A stretch of 64,000 nt of DNA, from assembly GCA_910580075.1 (NCBI GenBank), contig CAJTVR010000010.1, positions 15,724-79,723 on the forward strand. The letters are read 5' to 3'. A program made the position numbers and the translations under genes. The notes below the pieces were generated by a model that saw only the letters and a list, made by a program, of their open reading frames with translations, did no database searches and was not told the DNA's origin. The stretch comes from an uncultured Eubacterium sp. Its GTDB lineage: Bacteria; Bacillota; Clostridia; Lachnospirales; Lachnospiraceae. Of this stretch, positions 1-8,414 are shown piece by piece (the stretch's first letter is position 1; the number at the start of each line of letters is the position of its first letter).

Positions 1-1172
1 GTTCGGATGTGATGAATGGATTAAATCCCGGGCAGATGGTCATTAAAATCGTAAATGATGAAATGGTCCGGATGATGGGGTCGGAAACCACAGAACTTTC
101 CTTCCGGCCGGGTTCACAGCTGACAGTAATTATGATGGCCGGTCTTCAGGGAGCCGGCAAAACAACTACAGCAGCAAAAATAGCCGGGAAGCTGAAGCAG
201 AAAGGCAAAAAGACGCTGTTAGCAGCCTGTGACGTATACCGTCCGGCGGCGATTGAACAGCTGAAAATTAACGGGGAAAAGCAGGGTGTAGAAGTTTTTT
301 CCATGGGTGATAAGATTAGTCCTGTAAATATTGCAAAAGCAGCAGTCGAACATGCAGAAAAAAATGGCTGCAATGTGCTGATTTTAGATACGGCAGGACG
401 TCTGCATATAGATGAAGGCATGATGGAAGAGCTGGCGCAGATTAAGCGTGAGACAGATGTCATGCAGACCATACTTGTGGTGGATGCCATGACGGGTCAG
501 GATGCAGTAAATGCAGCCAGTACTTTTGAAGAAAAAATCGGCATTGACGGTGTTATTTTAACAAAGCTCGATGGCGATACAAGAGGCGGGGCGGCACTTT
601 CTATCCGTGCAGTTACCGGAAAGCCGATTCTGTTTGTCGGAATGGGCGAAAAGCTCTCAGATTTAGAGCAGTTTTACCCGGACCGCATGGCCTCGAGAAT
701 TCTTGGCATGGGGGATATTCTGACGCTGATTGAAAAAGCGGAAGCCGAAATTGACCAGGAAAAAGCAAGGGAAATGGAGCAGAAGTTTAAAAAGGCTGAG
801 TTTGGCTTTGACGACTACTTAGACTCCATGAGCCAGATGAAAAAGATGGGCGGGCTGTCCAGCGTGCTTTCCATGATGCCCGGAATAGGCAGTTCCCAGA
901 TGGAAGAGATTGAAAATGCCATGGATGAAAAGAAAATGGCACGCATTGAGGCAATTATTTATTCGATGACACCGCAGGAACGAAGCAGTCCGGATATTAT
1001 TAATATGAGCAGAAAACGCCGGATCGCAGCAGGTGCCGGAGTGGATATTGCAGAAGTAAACCGCCTGGTGAAACAGTTTGAACAGACACGAAAGATGATG
1101 AAACAGATGTCCGGTATGATGGGCGCAAAAGGAAAACGCGGCAAAATGGGAAGGTTTAAACTTCCGTTTTAG
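1..1172 (+). CDS. ffh: Signal recognition particle GTPase Ffh (5' end outside window)
   Basis: Ffh is the GTPase subunit of the signal recognition particle. With 4.5S RNA it delivers nascent membrane and secreted proteins to FtsY. The reading frame is already open at base 3, so the N domain is cut by the window edge. What remains is the NG junction, a P-loop (GLQGAGKTT, bases about 141-167), the DTAGR and TKLDGD GTPase motifs, and the Met-rich M domain ending in a basic tail. The ATG and GTG codons near base 9 are internal. The gene is followed by rpsP, the KH protein, rimM and trmD, a classic Firmicutes order. Identity is secure; only completeness is limited. Confidence 0.97.
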   Translation, partial: SDVMNGLNPGQMVIKIVNDEMVRMMGSETTELSFRPGSQLTVIMMAGLQGAGKTTTAAKIAGKLKQKGKKTLLAACDVYRPAAIEQLKINGEKQGVEVFSMGDKISPVNIAKAAVEHAEKNGCNVLILDTAGRLHIDEGMMEELAQIKRETDVMQTILVVDAMTGQDAVNAASTFEEKIGIDGVILTKLDGDTRGGAALSIRAVTGKPILFVGMGEKLSDLEQFYPDRMASRILGMGDILTLIEKAEAEIDQEKAREMEQKFKKAEFGFDDYLDSMSQMKKMGGLSSVLSMMPGIGSSQMEEIENAMDEKKMARIEAIIYSMTPQERSSPDIINMSRKRRIAAGAGVDIAEVNRLVKQFEQTRKMMKQMSGMMGAKGKRGKMGRFKLPF

Positions 1173-1283
1173 CATAGATTTATGATCTGCAGCAGCAACG
1201 GATACAGCAGGATACAGCATAAGAAGTTAAAGTAAAACGGCTGTAAATGTTCTGCCTGAAATGAAACTGAGGAGGTGAAAGAC

Positions 1284-1529
1284 ATGGCAGTAAAGATTAG
1301 ATTAAAAAGACTTGGAAAGAAGAAACATCCTTTCTATAGAATCGTTGTGGCAGATGCCAGAACATCCAGAAATGGAAAAAGCATTGATGAAATCGGCACT
1401 TATGATCCGATGAAAGATCCAAGCGAATTCCACGTAGATGCAGAAGCAGCTAAGAAGTGGCTTTTAAATGGTGCACAGCCTACAGAAACTGTAGCTAAGA
1501 TTTTGAAGCTGGCAGGTATTGAAAAATAA
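1284..1529 (+). CDS. rpsP: 30S ribosomal protein S16
   Basis: S16 is a small ribosomal subunit assembly protein. The 81-residue product begins MAVKIRLKRLGKK and carries the family signature around HPFYRIVVADAR and the GTYDP turn. A frame from the GTG at 1275 is possible, but the strong GGAGGTG Shine-Dalgarno at 1271-1277 sits at proper distance from the ATG at 1284, and MAVKIRL is the usual S16 start. It lies between ffh and the KH-domain gene, the normal order in this phylum. Confidence 0.97.
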   Translation: MAVKIRLKRLGKKKHPFYRIVVADARTSRNGKSIDEIGTYDPMKDPSEFHVDAEAAKKWLLNGAQPTETVAKILKLAGIEK

Positions 1530-1643
1530 CAGAGACAGTTTCAAAGACGGTTCAGAAGTGAAAATTCTTTATAGGGGTTTTCAGTGAAATTTCCATGTAA
1601 CAGGCCAGCATGTCTGGACTGTTACAGGCAGCGAGGTGGATGC

Positions 1644-1874
1644 ATGAAAGAATTGGTTGAGGTGATTGCAAAGGCACTGGTAGATCATCCTGACGAAGTG
1701 ACTGTGACAGAAACAGAGAACGAGAAAGCGATTGTCGTTGAGCTGCGTGTTGCGCAGACGGACATGGGGAAAGTAATTGGCAAGCAGGGACGCATAGCCA
1801 AAGCGATTCGTTCGGTTGTGAAAGCAGCAGCCTCAAAAGCAGAGAAGAAAGTGATTGTAGAGATTGTACAGTAA
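1644..1874 (+). CDS. khpA: KH-domain RNA-binding protein (KhpA/YlqC)
   Basis: This is a 76-residue single KH-domain protein that binds RNA; in Firmicutes it pairs with KhpB (Jag/EloR) and affects cell elongation and small-RNA biology. The nucleic-acid-binding GxxG loop is visible as VIGKQGRIAK. The chosen ATG is preceded by GAGGTGG; an upstream in-frame ATG at 1584 would add an unconserved Cys-rich leader. It sits between rpsP and rimM as in many Clostridia. A strong terminator follows at 1974. Confidence 0.93.
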   Translation: MKELVEVIAKALVDHPDEVTVTETENEKAIVVELRVAQTDMGKVIGKQGRIAKAIRSVVKAAASKAEKKVIVEIVQ

Positions 1875-1973
1875 AAGACTGTTCCGGGTCATCCTGTACA
1901 ATCTGAAGAGATTTTTAAATACAGGTTAGCTGTACAGCAGACTTTCAGGGCTGCCAGCGGCAGTTCATAAAGA

Positions 1974-2006
1974 AGCATTGTAAGACAGAGACTTACAATG
2001 CTTTTT
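1974..2006 (+). terminator. Rho-independent terminator after khpA
   Basis: A perfect 11-bp stem (arms 1974-1984 and 1992-2002) with a 7-nt loop is followed by a run of five T. It separates ffh-rpsP-khpA from rimM-trmD. Confidence 0.88.
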
Positions 2007-2096
2007 CCACTGTGCAAAAGATTACAGGTGCCGCAGGTATTATCAGTCATATAAAAGTCATATAATTTTTATATTTAAGGAAAGAAAGGCTTGTTT

Positions 2097-2627
2097 ATGG
2101 AAGAGTTATTACAGGTTGGCGCAGTCACCAGCACGCACGGACTGCGCGGTGAAGTCAAAGTATATCCGACGACAGACGAACCGTCGCGGTTTAAAAAATT
2201 AAAAGAGGTCATTGCTGATGCGGGAGGGCGGCAGGTGACTTTGAAAATAACGCAGACCCGTTTTTTTAAGCAGATGGTAATTATCAGGTTTGCCGGAATT
2301 GATACGATTGAGGAGGCGGAGAAGTATAAAGGGGCAAAATTATACGTAGACCGCGAACATGCACTCAGTCTGGCGGAAGATGAATATTTCTATGCGGATC
2401 TCGAAGGACTGACTGTCAGGACAGAAGAGGGAGAACTGTTAGGAGTGATCAGGGATATTCTGCAGACCGGGGCAAATGATGTGTATATCATCAGACAGGA
2501 AAATAAAAAGGATTTACTGATTCCGGCGATCAAAGACTGTATCAGGCAGGTGGATCTTGAACATGGCACAATGACGGTGCATCTGCTGCCAGGGCTTCGC
2601 GAAATTAATGAGGGTGGTGCAGAATAA
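2097..2627 (+). CDS. rimM: 16S rRNA processing protein RimM
   Basis: RimM assists 30S maturation by binding S19 and the 16S 3' domain. The 176-residue product has the N-terminal motif VGAVTSTHGLRGEVKV and a C-terminal PRC-barrel (FYADLEGLTV through LLIPAIKDCI). The ATG at 2097 is chosen over the TTG at 2091 because AAGGAAAG at 2078-2085 lies upstream and MEELLQVG is a typical start. The stop codon directly abuts the trmD ATG, so the two are translationally coupled. Confidence 0.95.
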   Translation: MEELLQVGAVTSTHGLRGEVKVYPTTDEPSRFKKLKEVIADAGGRQVTLKITQTRFFKQMVIIRFAGIDTIEEAEKYKGAKLYVDREHALSLAEDEYFYADLEGLTVRTEEGELLGVIRDILQTGANDVYIIRQENKKDLLIPAIKDCIRQVDLEHGTMTVHLLPGLREINEGGAE

Positions 2628-3350
2628 ATGCATTTTTATATACTGACATTATTTCCAGAAATGATAAATCAGATTTTTCACACAAGTATTCTCGGACGTG
2701 CCGTACAGAAAGGACTGCTTACAATGGAAGCGGTAAATATCCGGGATTACACTGCGGACAGGCATAAGAAGGTGGATGATTATCCATACGGCGGCGGTGC
2801 AGGCATGGTTATTCAGGCGCAGCCGGTTTATGATGCATGGAAGGCGGTTACAGACCGTCTGGGGCCGGACTGTCATCCAAGAACCGTTTATCTGACACCT
2901 CAGGCGGGTGTATTTACACAGAAAATGGCAAAAGAGTTTGCTTTGGAGCAGCATCTGATTCTGCTGTGCGGACATTATGAGGGAATTGACGAGCGTGTAT
3001 TAGAAGAGATTGTAACGGATTATGTATCTATCGGCGATTATGTCTTAACAGGCGGAGAACTTCCGGCTATGGTGATGGCGGATGCAGTTGCCAGGATGGT
3101 GCCGGGGGTTTTGTCTAATGAACAGTCGGGAAGCATGGAATCGTTAGAAGGAAATCTGCTGGAATATCCCCAGTACAGCCGCCCGGAAGCATGGAATGGA
3201 AAGAAAGTACCGCCTGTGCTGCTGTCCGGCGACCATGCAAAAGTAGATGCATGGCGTAGGGAACAGTCTGTCCTTAGGACAATGCAGCGGCGTCCGGATC
3301 TGATGAGAACAGCGGAGCTTACAGATGCAGAGCGGGAAAAATATTTATGA
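2628..3350 (+). CDS. trmD: tRNA (guanine-N1-)-methyltransferase TrmD
   Basis: TrmD uses SAM to methylate G37 next to the anticodon, preventing +1 frameshifting. The protein is 240 residues, normal for the family. The SPOUT knot motifs are visible: LLCGHYEGIDERV and SIGDYVLTGGELP. It begins at the base after the rimM stop and overlaps the next gene by four bases (ATGA), so the phosphopantetheinyl transferase shares its operon. Confidence 0.97.
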   Translation: MHFYILTLFPEMINQIFHTSILGRAVQKGLLTMEAVNIRDYTADRHKKVDDYPYGGGAGMVIQAQPVYDAWKAVTDRLGPDCHPRTVYLTPQAGVFTQKMAKEFALEQHLILLCGHYEGIDERVLEEIVTDYVSIGDYVLTGGELPAMVMADAVARMVPGVLSNEQSGSMESLEGNLLEYPQYSRPEAWNGKKVPPVLLSGDHAKVDAWRREQSVLRTMQRRPDLMRTAELTDAEREKYL

Positions 3351-4195
3351 TCAAGACATATATAATCAGGACAGATGCCCTGCCAGACCCGTTACACCAG
3401 GCAGACAGTATGCAGGGGCTGCCAAAAGAGCGGATTGAAAAAATAATCCGCATAAAACATGAAGGTGCCAGGAAACAGAGCTTTGGAGCCGGGCTGCTGT
3501 TAAAAGAGGTTTTAAAAAAGACAGCAGCTGGAGCTGAGATTTCTTATAATTCTTTTGGAAAGCCGTTTGCAGGCGGAATTCCGTTCAGCCTTTCCCATAC
3601 GGACAATGCAGCGGTACTGAGCATATGGGAGACTGCGCCAGACAGCCGTTCAGCAGCCATAGAATCCATAGAAAAAGGCGGACGAAAACAGGACATCCGG
3701 CTGGAAATCTGGGAACCAGACAGCTGCGTAAAGCAGTGTCCGGATTTGGAACATCTGTCTGAAGAAGGCAGAAACCAGGTGTTTCTGGGATGTGATATCG
3801 AAATCCTTCAGCGCTGCAATCCGAAAATTGCCCGGCGCTTTTTTACCGGGGAAGAGTTCCGGGAACTGGAAGAAGCAGGCAGTGAACAGGAGAAATCCTG
3901 GCTGTTTACCCGCTACTGGACAAGAAAAGAAAGTGTTATGAAGCTGACCGGGCTTGGAATGGCGCTGCCGATGGATATCTTTGATGTAAGAAATGCTGTG
4001 GCAGCGTCTGTGAACAGGGAAAAAGTAAAAGCCTGGGCAGATTCCGTAAAGGAGAAACTGCAGCCGGAATATGCCCGGGCAGCTGAAATTCTGCAAAACT
4101 GTACCTTGTTTTTTAAAGAATACCGGCTCGGTTCCTGCTGCATTACCGTGTGCAGTACTGTGAACCGGTTTGCGGCGGAAACCATTATGCTGTGA
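3347..4195 (+). CDS. 4'-phosphopantetheinyl transferase (Sfp type) with central insertion
   Basis: Sfp-type enzymes move 4'-phosphopantetheine from CoA to a serine of acyl or peptidyl carrier proteins. Key motifs are FSLSHT (about 80-85), GCDIE (148-152, Mg2+ ligands) and WTRKES (191-196). The spacing is odd: in the family SLSHS and GxDIE are usually about a dozen residues apart, but here about 60, through a charged segment that looks unstructured. The gene overlaps trmD by four bases. No carrier-protein gene is adjacent; the only one in the window is the ACP at 38 kb, a plausible but unproven substrate. The stop codon lies inside the first unit of a tandem repeat. Confidence 0.87.
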   Translation: MIKTYIIRTDALPDPLHQADSMQGLPKERIEKIIRIKHEGARKQSFGAGLLLKEVLKKTAAGAEISYNSFGKPFAGGIPFSLSHTDNAAVLSIWETAPDSRSAAIESIEKGGRKQDIRLEIWEPDSCVKQCPDLEHLSEEGRNQVFLGCDIEILQRCNPKIARRFFTGEEFRELEEAGSEQEKSWLFTRYWTRKESVMKLTGLGMALPMDIFDVRNAVAASVNREKVKAWADSVKEKLQPEYARAAEILQNCTLFFKEYRLGSCCITVCSTVNRFAAETIML

Positions 4196-4353
4196 CAGCA
4201 TTTCTGGCAGCATGCGGAATCCTGCGCTGTAACAGCATATTTATATGCGAAACCCTGTGCTGTGACAGCATTTCTGGCAGCATGCGAAACCCTGTGCTGT
4301 GACAGCATTTCTGGCAGCATGCGAAACCCTGCGCTGTAACAGCATATTTATGG
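4189..4353. repeat. Tandem 37-bp repeat between convergent genes
   Basis: About 4.5 head-to-tail units start at 4189, 4226 (shortened to 33 bp), 4259, 4296 and 4333 (partial). Each opens with the palindrome GCTGTGACAGC or GCTGTAACAGC. The block overlaps the end of the phosphopantetheinyl transferase and the end of the convergent DtxR-like gene. It has no spacers, so it is not a CRISPR array. Confidence 0.9.
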
Positions 4354-4716
4354 ATGTTCGCTGACATATTTTTTGATTGCAGCAAAGCTGACTGCGCTGA
4401 TGTCGTGCTCAATTTTGCAGGCGTCTTCGGCGGCGGTTTTTTCATCTACGCCAAGCTGCTGCAGCCAGCCGGACAAAAATTCATGTCTTTCATATATTTT
4501 CTCAGCAATTTCCCTTCCGGTATCGGTCAGATAGATAAATCCGGCATTAGTTACAGTAATGCAGCCGTTTTCCCGCAGGTTTTTCATGGCTACGCTGACG
4601 CTGGATTTTTTAAAGCCAAGCTCGCCTGCAATGTCGACGGAGCGTACAACCGGCAGAGTTTTGCTTAAAACCAGTATCGTTTCTAAATAATTTTCGGCAG
4701 ATTCGTGCAGATTCAT
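4348..4716 (-). CDS. DtxR/MntR-family metal-dependent transcriptional regulator
   Basis: This 122-residue DNA-binding repressor belongs to the DtxR/MntR family, which senses Fe2+ or Mn2+. It has an N-terminal winged helix (residues about 5-65; helix-turn-helix around SVDIAGELGFKKSSVSVAMK) and a dimerisation/metal domain holding HE, C and EH ligand positions (HEFL and CKIEHDIS). There is no C-terminal SH3-like domain, which suits the short MntR-like branch. Its 3' end reaches into the tandem repeat. The alcohol dehydrogenase lies immediately upstream on the same strand, but regulation of that gene is only a guess. Confidence 0.88.
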   Translation of the reverse strand: MNLHESAENYLETILVLSKTLPVVRSVDIAGELGFKKSSVSVAMKNLRENGCITVTNAGFIYLTDTGREIAEKIYERHEFLSGWLQQLGVDEKTAAEDACKIEHDISAVSFAAIKKYVSEHP

Positions 4717-4741
4717 AAGGACTCCTTTTTTATGGCAAGAT

Positions 4742-5941
4742 TTATGATAAACATGTCCGGGGCTTAACTGCCATGCGGTAAATGTGCAGCATATCTTTTT
4801 CCTGGAGTTTTTTTGCAGAACCTTTTGAACCGCCGGAGGCTATGCTGCACATATGTGCCATTGTCTGAAGCTGGCCATCGTCCGGCGAAATGCCGAGTTC
4901 CTGCATATTTACCGGCATGCCGATGCTGCGGTAAAAATCTTCCATGGCTTCGATGCCTTTTAAGGCGGTCTCTTCCTGTGTACCGTAGTCTTCAATACCC
5001 ATTACATTTACTGCAAAACGGTGGAATCTTTTCAGGCAGTCTTTTAAGACATATCTGGCCCAGCTGCCCCATATGGCCGCAAGTCCGGCACCATGAGCGA
5101 CGTCAAACATGCCTCCGATTTCGTGCTCGAGTGCGTGGGTGGCAAAATCACCTCCATCGCTGCCGCATCCAGTCAGTCCGTTATGGGACAGGCTGGATGC
5201 CCACATGATTTCGGCGCGGGCATTATAATCGGCCGGGTTTTCGTTCAGGATCCGGGCATTTCGGATGACAGTACGCATAAGCGCTTCGGCAATAGCATCT
5301 GTCAGCTCCATATTTCCGCCGTTTGTAAAATACCGTTCCATTGTGTGCATCAGGATATCCGTACATCCGCAGGCTGTCTGATAGGCTGGCAGCGTCATGG
5401 TCAGTTCCGGATTCATAACGGCAAAGACAGGACGGCACAAATCATGATTGTATCCCCGTTTGATTTTTCCTTCATCTTTTGTAATCACGCTGCTGTTACT
5501 CATCTCGCTTCCGGCTGCTGCAATGGTAAGCACGGCTGCGACTGGCAGACATGCAGATGCGTGGCGGGTATGATCGTAAAAATCCCACACATCGCCTTCA
5601 TTTGCGACGCCGTAAGCGATGGCCTTGGAAGAATCAATCACACTTCCGCCTCCGACGGCCAGTATCAAATCTGCATGCTCCTTCTTACAAAGTTCAATTC
5701 CCTTGTAAACAAGCGACAGGCGCGGATTTGGAACAACGCCGCCCAGTTCTGTATAAGAAATACTGCTTTCATTTAAAGAGGTCCTGATGCGGTCTAAAAG
5801 ACCCGAACGGATGACGCTTCCGCAGCCATAGTGCAGCAGTACTTTTTTGCACCCGGTGTTTTTTACCAGCTCTCCGGTCTGCTTTTCTGCGTCTTTTCCA
5901 AATATGATTTTTGTAGGTGTGTAGTAATTAAAATTAAACAT
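4742..5941 (-). CDS. Iron-containing alcohol dehydrogenase (BdhA/YqhD type)
   Basis: Group III alcohol dehydrogenases reduce aldehydes to alcohols with NAD(P)H and a bound Fe2+. The 399-residue protein starts MFNFNYYTPTKIIFGK. It shows the nucleotide-binding GGGSVID motif (about 97-103) and the His metal ligands in the segment DFATHALEHEIGG and in the following FDVAHGAGLA. It resembles NADPH-dependent butanol dehydrogenases, which function in fermentative redox balance. The substrate cannot be read from sequence. It is divergent from spoVAD across about 240 bp. Confidence 0.92.
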   Translation of the reverse strand: MFNFNYYTPTKIIFGKDAEKQTGELVKNTGCKKVLLHYGCGSVIRSGLLDRIRTSLNESSISYTELGGVVPNPRLSLVYKGIELCKKEHADLILAVGGGSVIDSSKAIAYGVANEGDVWDFYDHTRHASACLPVAAVLTIAAAGSEMSNSSVITKDEGKIKRGYNHDLCRPVFAVMNPELTMTLPAYQTACGCTDILMHTMERYFTNGGNMELTDAIAEALMRTVIRNARILNENPADYNARAEIMWASSLSHNGLTGCGSDGGDFATHALEHEIGGMFDVAHGAGLAAIWGSWARYVLKDCLKRFHRFAVNVMGIEDYGTQEETALKGIEAMEDFYRSIGMPVNMQELGISPDDGQLQTMAHMCSIASGGSKGSAKKLQEKDMLHIYRMAVKPRTCLS

Positions 5942-6187
5942 GATGAGTTTCCTTTCTAGACGTTTTTACTGCCTGCGTATAGATTAGCCGGACGCTGGGA
6001 AATCTATAATTTTTCACATTCTGATTTGATTTTATCACGTTTTTCAATTTTACTCAATGAAATGTTTATGTTTTCGTTTCCTGACAGCTGATACATAAAA
6101 ATGATTTTCCTGGGAATACTGAAAAAATAAAGACGAAAGACAGGCGGTTCATCCGCCTGCATATCCGTCGAAAAAAGGAGAATGAAT
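5942..6187. other. Divergent intergenic region between alcohol dehydrogenase and spoVAD
   Basis: This 246-bp space holds a short copy of the dispersed motif TAGCCGGACGCTGGG (5986-6000), a T-rich stretch, and a 7-bp hairpin at 6141-6159 (CAGGCGG with CCGCCTG). I looked for a SigG-type promoter for spoVAD and found no convincing pair of boxes. The spoVAD Shine-Dalgarno (AGGAG) is at 6176-6180. Confidence 0.5.
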
Positions 6188-7201
6188 ATGACACAGCAGA
6201 TAGGAAGCCAGAGTCTCCAGTTTGCGGAGGCTCCTTTTATTTTAAGCAGTGCATCTGTAGCTGGAAAAAAGGAAGGGGAAGGTCCGATCGGTGAATCGAT
6301 TGATATGGTATGCAGCAGCGATAAGTTTGGAGAGGATTGCTGGGAGGAATCAGAGAGCACTATGCAGAAGGAAGCTGCTGCGCTTGCTATGGGAAAGGCG
6401 TCTCTCACCCCGCAGGATATAAGGTATATTTTTGCAGGAGACCTGTTAGGACAGACGATTGCAACTTCTTTCGGGCTGATGAATTATGAGATTCCGCTGT
6501 TTGGATTATACGGGGCATGCTCTACCTGCGGGGAAGCATTGTCTCTGGGAGCGATGTGTGTTGCAGCAGGGTTTGCAGATCACGTGCTGGCGCTTACTTC
6601 CAGCCATTTTGCGAGTGCAGAAAAGCAGTTCCGTTTTCCAGTGGAATATGCGAACCAGCGTCCTTTATCTGCGACCTGGACGGTTACAGGAAGCGGAGCT
6701 TTTGTGCTTGGAAAAGAAAAAGGAAAGACTAAAATTACTGGCATCACAACAGGGATTATTACCGATTACGGAATCCGAGATTCCATGAATATGGGTGCGG
6801 CAATGGCACCTGCAGCAGCCAGGCTGATTGTGCAGAATTTTAAGGATTTTAACCGTACGCCGTCAGATTATGACCTGATTGTTACGGGAGATTTAGGATA
6901 TGTGGGCCAGGAGATTTTGTGGAAGCTGGTAAAGGATGAGGGTTATGATATCAGTAAAAATCATACCGATTGCGGAATAGAAATTTTTGATAAAGAAGAA
7001 CAGGGAACGCAGTCTGGCGGATCGGGGTGCGGGTGCTCGGCGGTGACTCTGAGCGCACACTTTCTGCCGAAACTGGAATCCGGGAGCATAAAGCGGATTC
7101 TGTTTGTACCTACCGGGGCAATGCTGTCCCAGGTCAGTTTCAACGAGGGCCAGAATGTACCCGGCACGGCGCATGGAGTTGTAATTGAATATGCAGGGTA
7201 A
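6188..7201 (+). CDS. spoVAD: Stage V sporulation protein AD
   Basis: SpoVAD is part of the SpoVA complex that moves dipicolinic acid into the forespore and out during germination. It has a thiolase-like fold and binds DPA. The 337-residue product carries family segments such as GLYGACSTCGEAL and the glycine-rich SGGSGCGCSAVTL near the C terminus. The ATG at 6188 is preferred over 6182 because AGGAG ends at 6180, giving 7-nt spacing. spoVAE follows, separated by a purine-rich repetitive spacer. No spoVAC lies upstream, although spoVAC-AD-AE is the usual order. Confidence 0.93.
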   Translation: MTQQIGSQSLQFAEAPFILSSASVAGKKEGEGPIGESIDMVCSSDKFGEDCWEESESTMQKEAAALAMGKASLTPQDIRYIFAGDLLGQTIATSFGLMNYEIPLFGLYGACSTCGEALSLGAMCVAAGFADHVLALTSSHFASAEKQFRFPVEYANQRPLSATWTVTGSGAFVLGKEKGKTKITGITTGIITDYGIRDSMNMGAAMAPAAARLIVQNFKDFNRTPSDYDLIVTGDLGYVGQEILWKLVKDEGYDISKNHTDCGIEIFDKEEQGTQSGGSGCGCSAVTLSAHFLPKLESGSIKRILFVPTGAMLSQVSFNEGQNVPGTAHGVVIEYAG

Positions 7202-7224
7202 AATCCCCCAATATAGGAGGGTGC

Positions 7225-7412
7225 AAATAGTAACAGACAGCAGCAAAAAAGATGGGAAGCAGTAGACAGCAGCGAAAAGATTAAATAACAGCCAAAAAAG
7301 ATAAAACAGAAGCGAAAAAATAACACGGCAGCGAAAAAGATAAAACAGCAGCAGAAAAGATAGAACAGCAGCAAAAAGATGCAAACAGCAGCAGACAGCA
7401 GAAAAGAAAGGA
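7225..7412 (+). repeat. Degenerate ~20-bp purine-rich tandem repeats between spoVAD and spoVAE
   Basis: About eight imperfect units of the form ACAGCAGCRAAAAAGATARA fill the spacer. T is almost absent from the coding strand. No reading frame here looks real. The spoVAE Shine-Dalgarno (AAAGGAG) follows. Confidence 0.8.
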
Positions 7413-7422
7413 GAAAAGCACT

Positions 7423-7779
7423 ATGGATTATATCAATGCTTTCTGGGTAGGAGGACTCATTTGTGCACTGGCACAGATATTAATGGAAAAAACAAAAATG
7501 CTTCCGGGAAGGATTATGGTGACTCTGGTCTGTACAGGGGCAGTCTTAGGAGCAGTCGGCATATATGAACCGCTGATTGAGTATGCAGGGGCAGGAGCAA
7601 GTGTTCCGCTGCTGGGATTTGGAAATCTGCTCTGGAAGGGTATGCGGGAAGCCATTGACCAGAATGGATTTATCGGTCTTTTTATGGGCGGATTTACTTC
7701 CTGTGCAGTCGGCGTTTCAGGTGCCCTGGTACTCGGATATCTTGCTTCACTCATTTTCCAGCCGAAGATGCGTAAATAA
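7423..7779 (+). CDS. spoVAE: Stage V sporulation protein AE
   Basis: SpoVAE is a small polytopic membrane component of the forespore SpoVA channel. The 118-residue protein has three to four hydrophobic segments (around 5-20, 30-50, 60-70 and 85-112). Family-typical sequence includes FWVGGLICALAQ and FMGGFTSCAVGV. It is on the same strand as spoVAD and probably cotranscribed with it. An AAAGGAG Shine-Dalgarno sits just upstream. Confidence 0.92.
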   Translation: MDYINAFWVGGLICALAQILMEKTKMLPGRIMVTLVCTGAVLGAVGIYEPLIEYAGAGASVPLLGFGNLLWKGMREAIDQNGFIGLFMGGFTSCAVGVSGALVLGYLASLIFQPKMRK

Positions 7780-7817
7780 TGCATAGTTTATGTGAGGGTG
7801 GAAATACTAATTCTATC

Positions 7818-7925
7818 ATCGTTCACCGTGGAATCTTTACCGCAGAATCTTTCAGCGTGATATTTACTGCAAAATTTTTCGCTGAAAGATTCACCGCACA
7901 ATCCTGATGATGGACTATGAACGAT
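7818..7925. repeat. Nested inverted repeat between spoVAE and lipoprotein gene
   Basis: A perfect 13-bp dyad (7845-7857 with 7880-7892, 22-nt loop) lies within an outer 8-bp dyad (7818-7825 with 7918-7925). Tandem echoes of GAATCTTT occur inside. There is no T-run after the stem, so it is not a standard terminator. Confidence 0.7.
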
Positions 7926-8007
7926 GGAATGTACGCCATGGTTTTATAAAAGCGGAGAGATCCTGGTGCAGGAATGATGAAGCATATGTAAAAAAGGAGA
8001 CAAAAGT

Positions 8008-8406
8008 ATGAAAAAATTAATGTTGGGACTTTTGACAGCACTGGCACTGACCGCTGCTGCCGGATGTGGAACTGTGAAGGATGAGACAGACGGCACAAAC
8101 CAGAATAATGGTGCAGATAACGGCGGAAACACAAATTCAGTCACAGACGGCACCGGTCAGGACGGAAATGTTGTGGACGACGTTGTGGATGATGTTGTGG
8201 ATGGAGTAGAAGATATGACCGGTACTGAAAATAATAACGGTACAGGTAATGATACAAATAATGGCACAGCAGGCACAGATCATAATGGCACAGGAAATAA
8301 CGGTACAGCGGGCACGGACAACAATGGCACAGCAGGTACAGGAAATAATGGCACAGCAGGTACAGGAAATAACGGCACAGATGCCGGAAGGTCAGGGATC
8401 AGATAA
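8008..8406 (+). CDS. Low-complexity Asn/Gly/Thr-rich lipoprotein
   Basis: This is a 132-residue predicted lipoprotein. A basic start (MKKLM), a hydrophobic segment and a lipobox-like LTAAAGC place the lipidated Cys at about residue 20. The mature part is acidic and very low in complexity: a VVDDVVDDVVDG segment (about 52-63), then repeats of NNGTAGTG-like units to the C terminus, ending with GRSGIR. The DNA is correspondingly repetitive, which suggests slippage-driven length variation. AAAAGGAGACAAAAGT precedes the ATG, and a strong terminator follows. I do not recognise a function; a surface spacer or stalk is only a possibility. Confidence 0.75.
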   Translation: MKKLMLGLLTALALTAAAGCGTVKDETDGTNQNNGADNGGNTNSVTDGTGQDGNVVDDVVDDVVDGVEDMTGTENNNGTGNDTNNGTAGTDHNGTGNNGTAGTDNNGTAGTGNNGTAGTGNNGTDAGRSGIR

Positions 8407-8414
8407 CAGGTATG

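Noticed and set aside
4189..4353. Possible CRISPR or attachment site
   Set aside because: Units follow each other directly; no integrase or cas gene is present.
5942..6187. SigG promoter for spoVAD
   Set aside because: CATAAAA-like boxes occur but no proper -35 at the right spacing was found.
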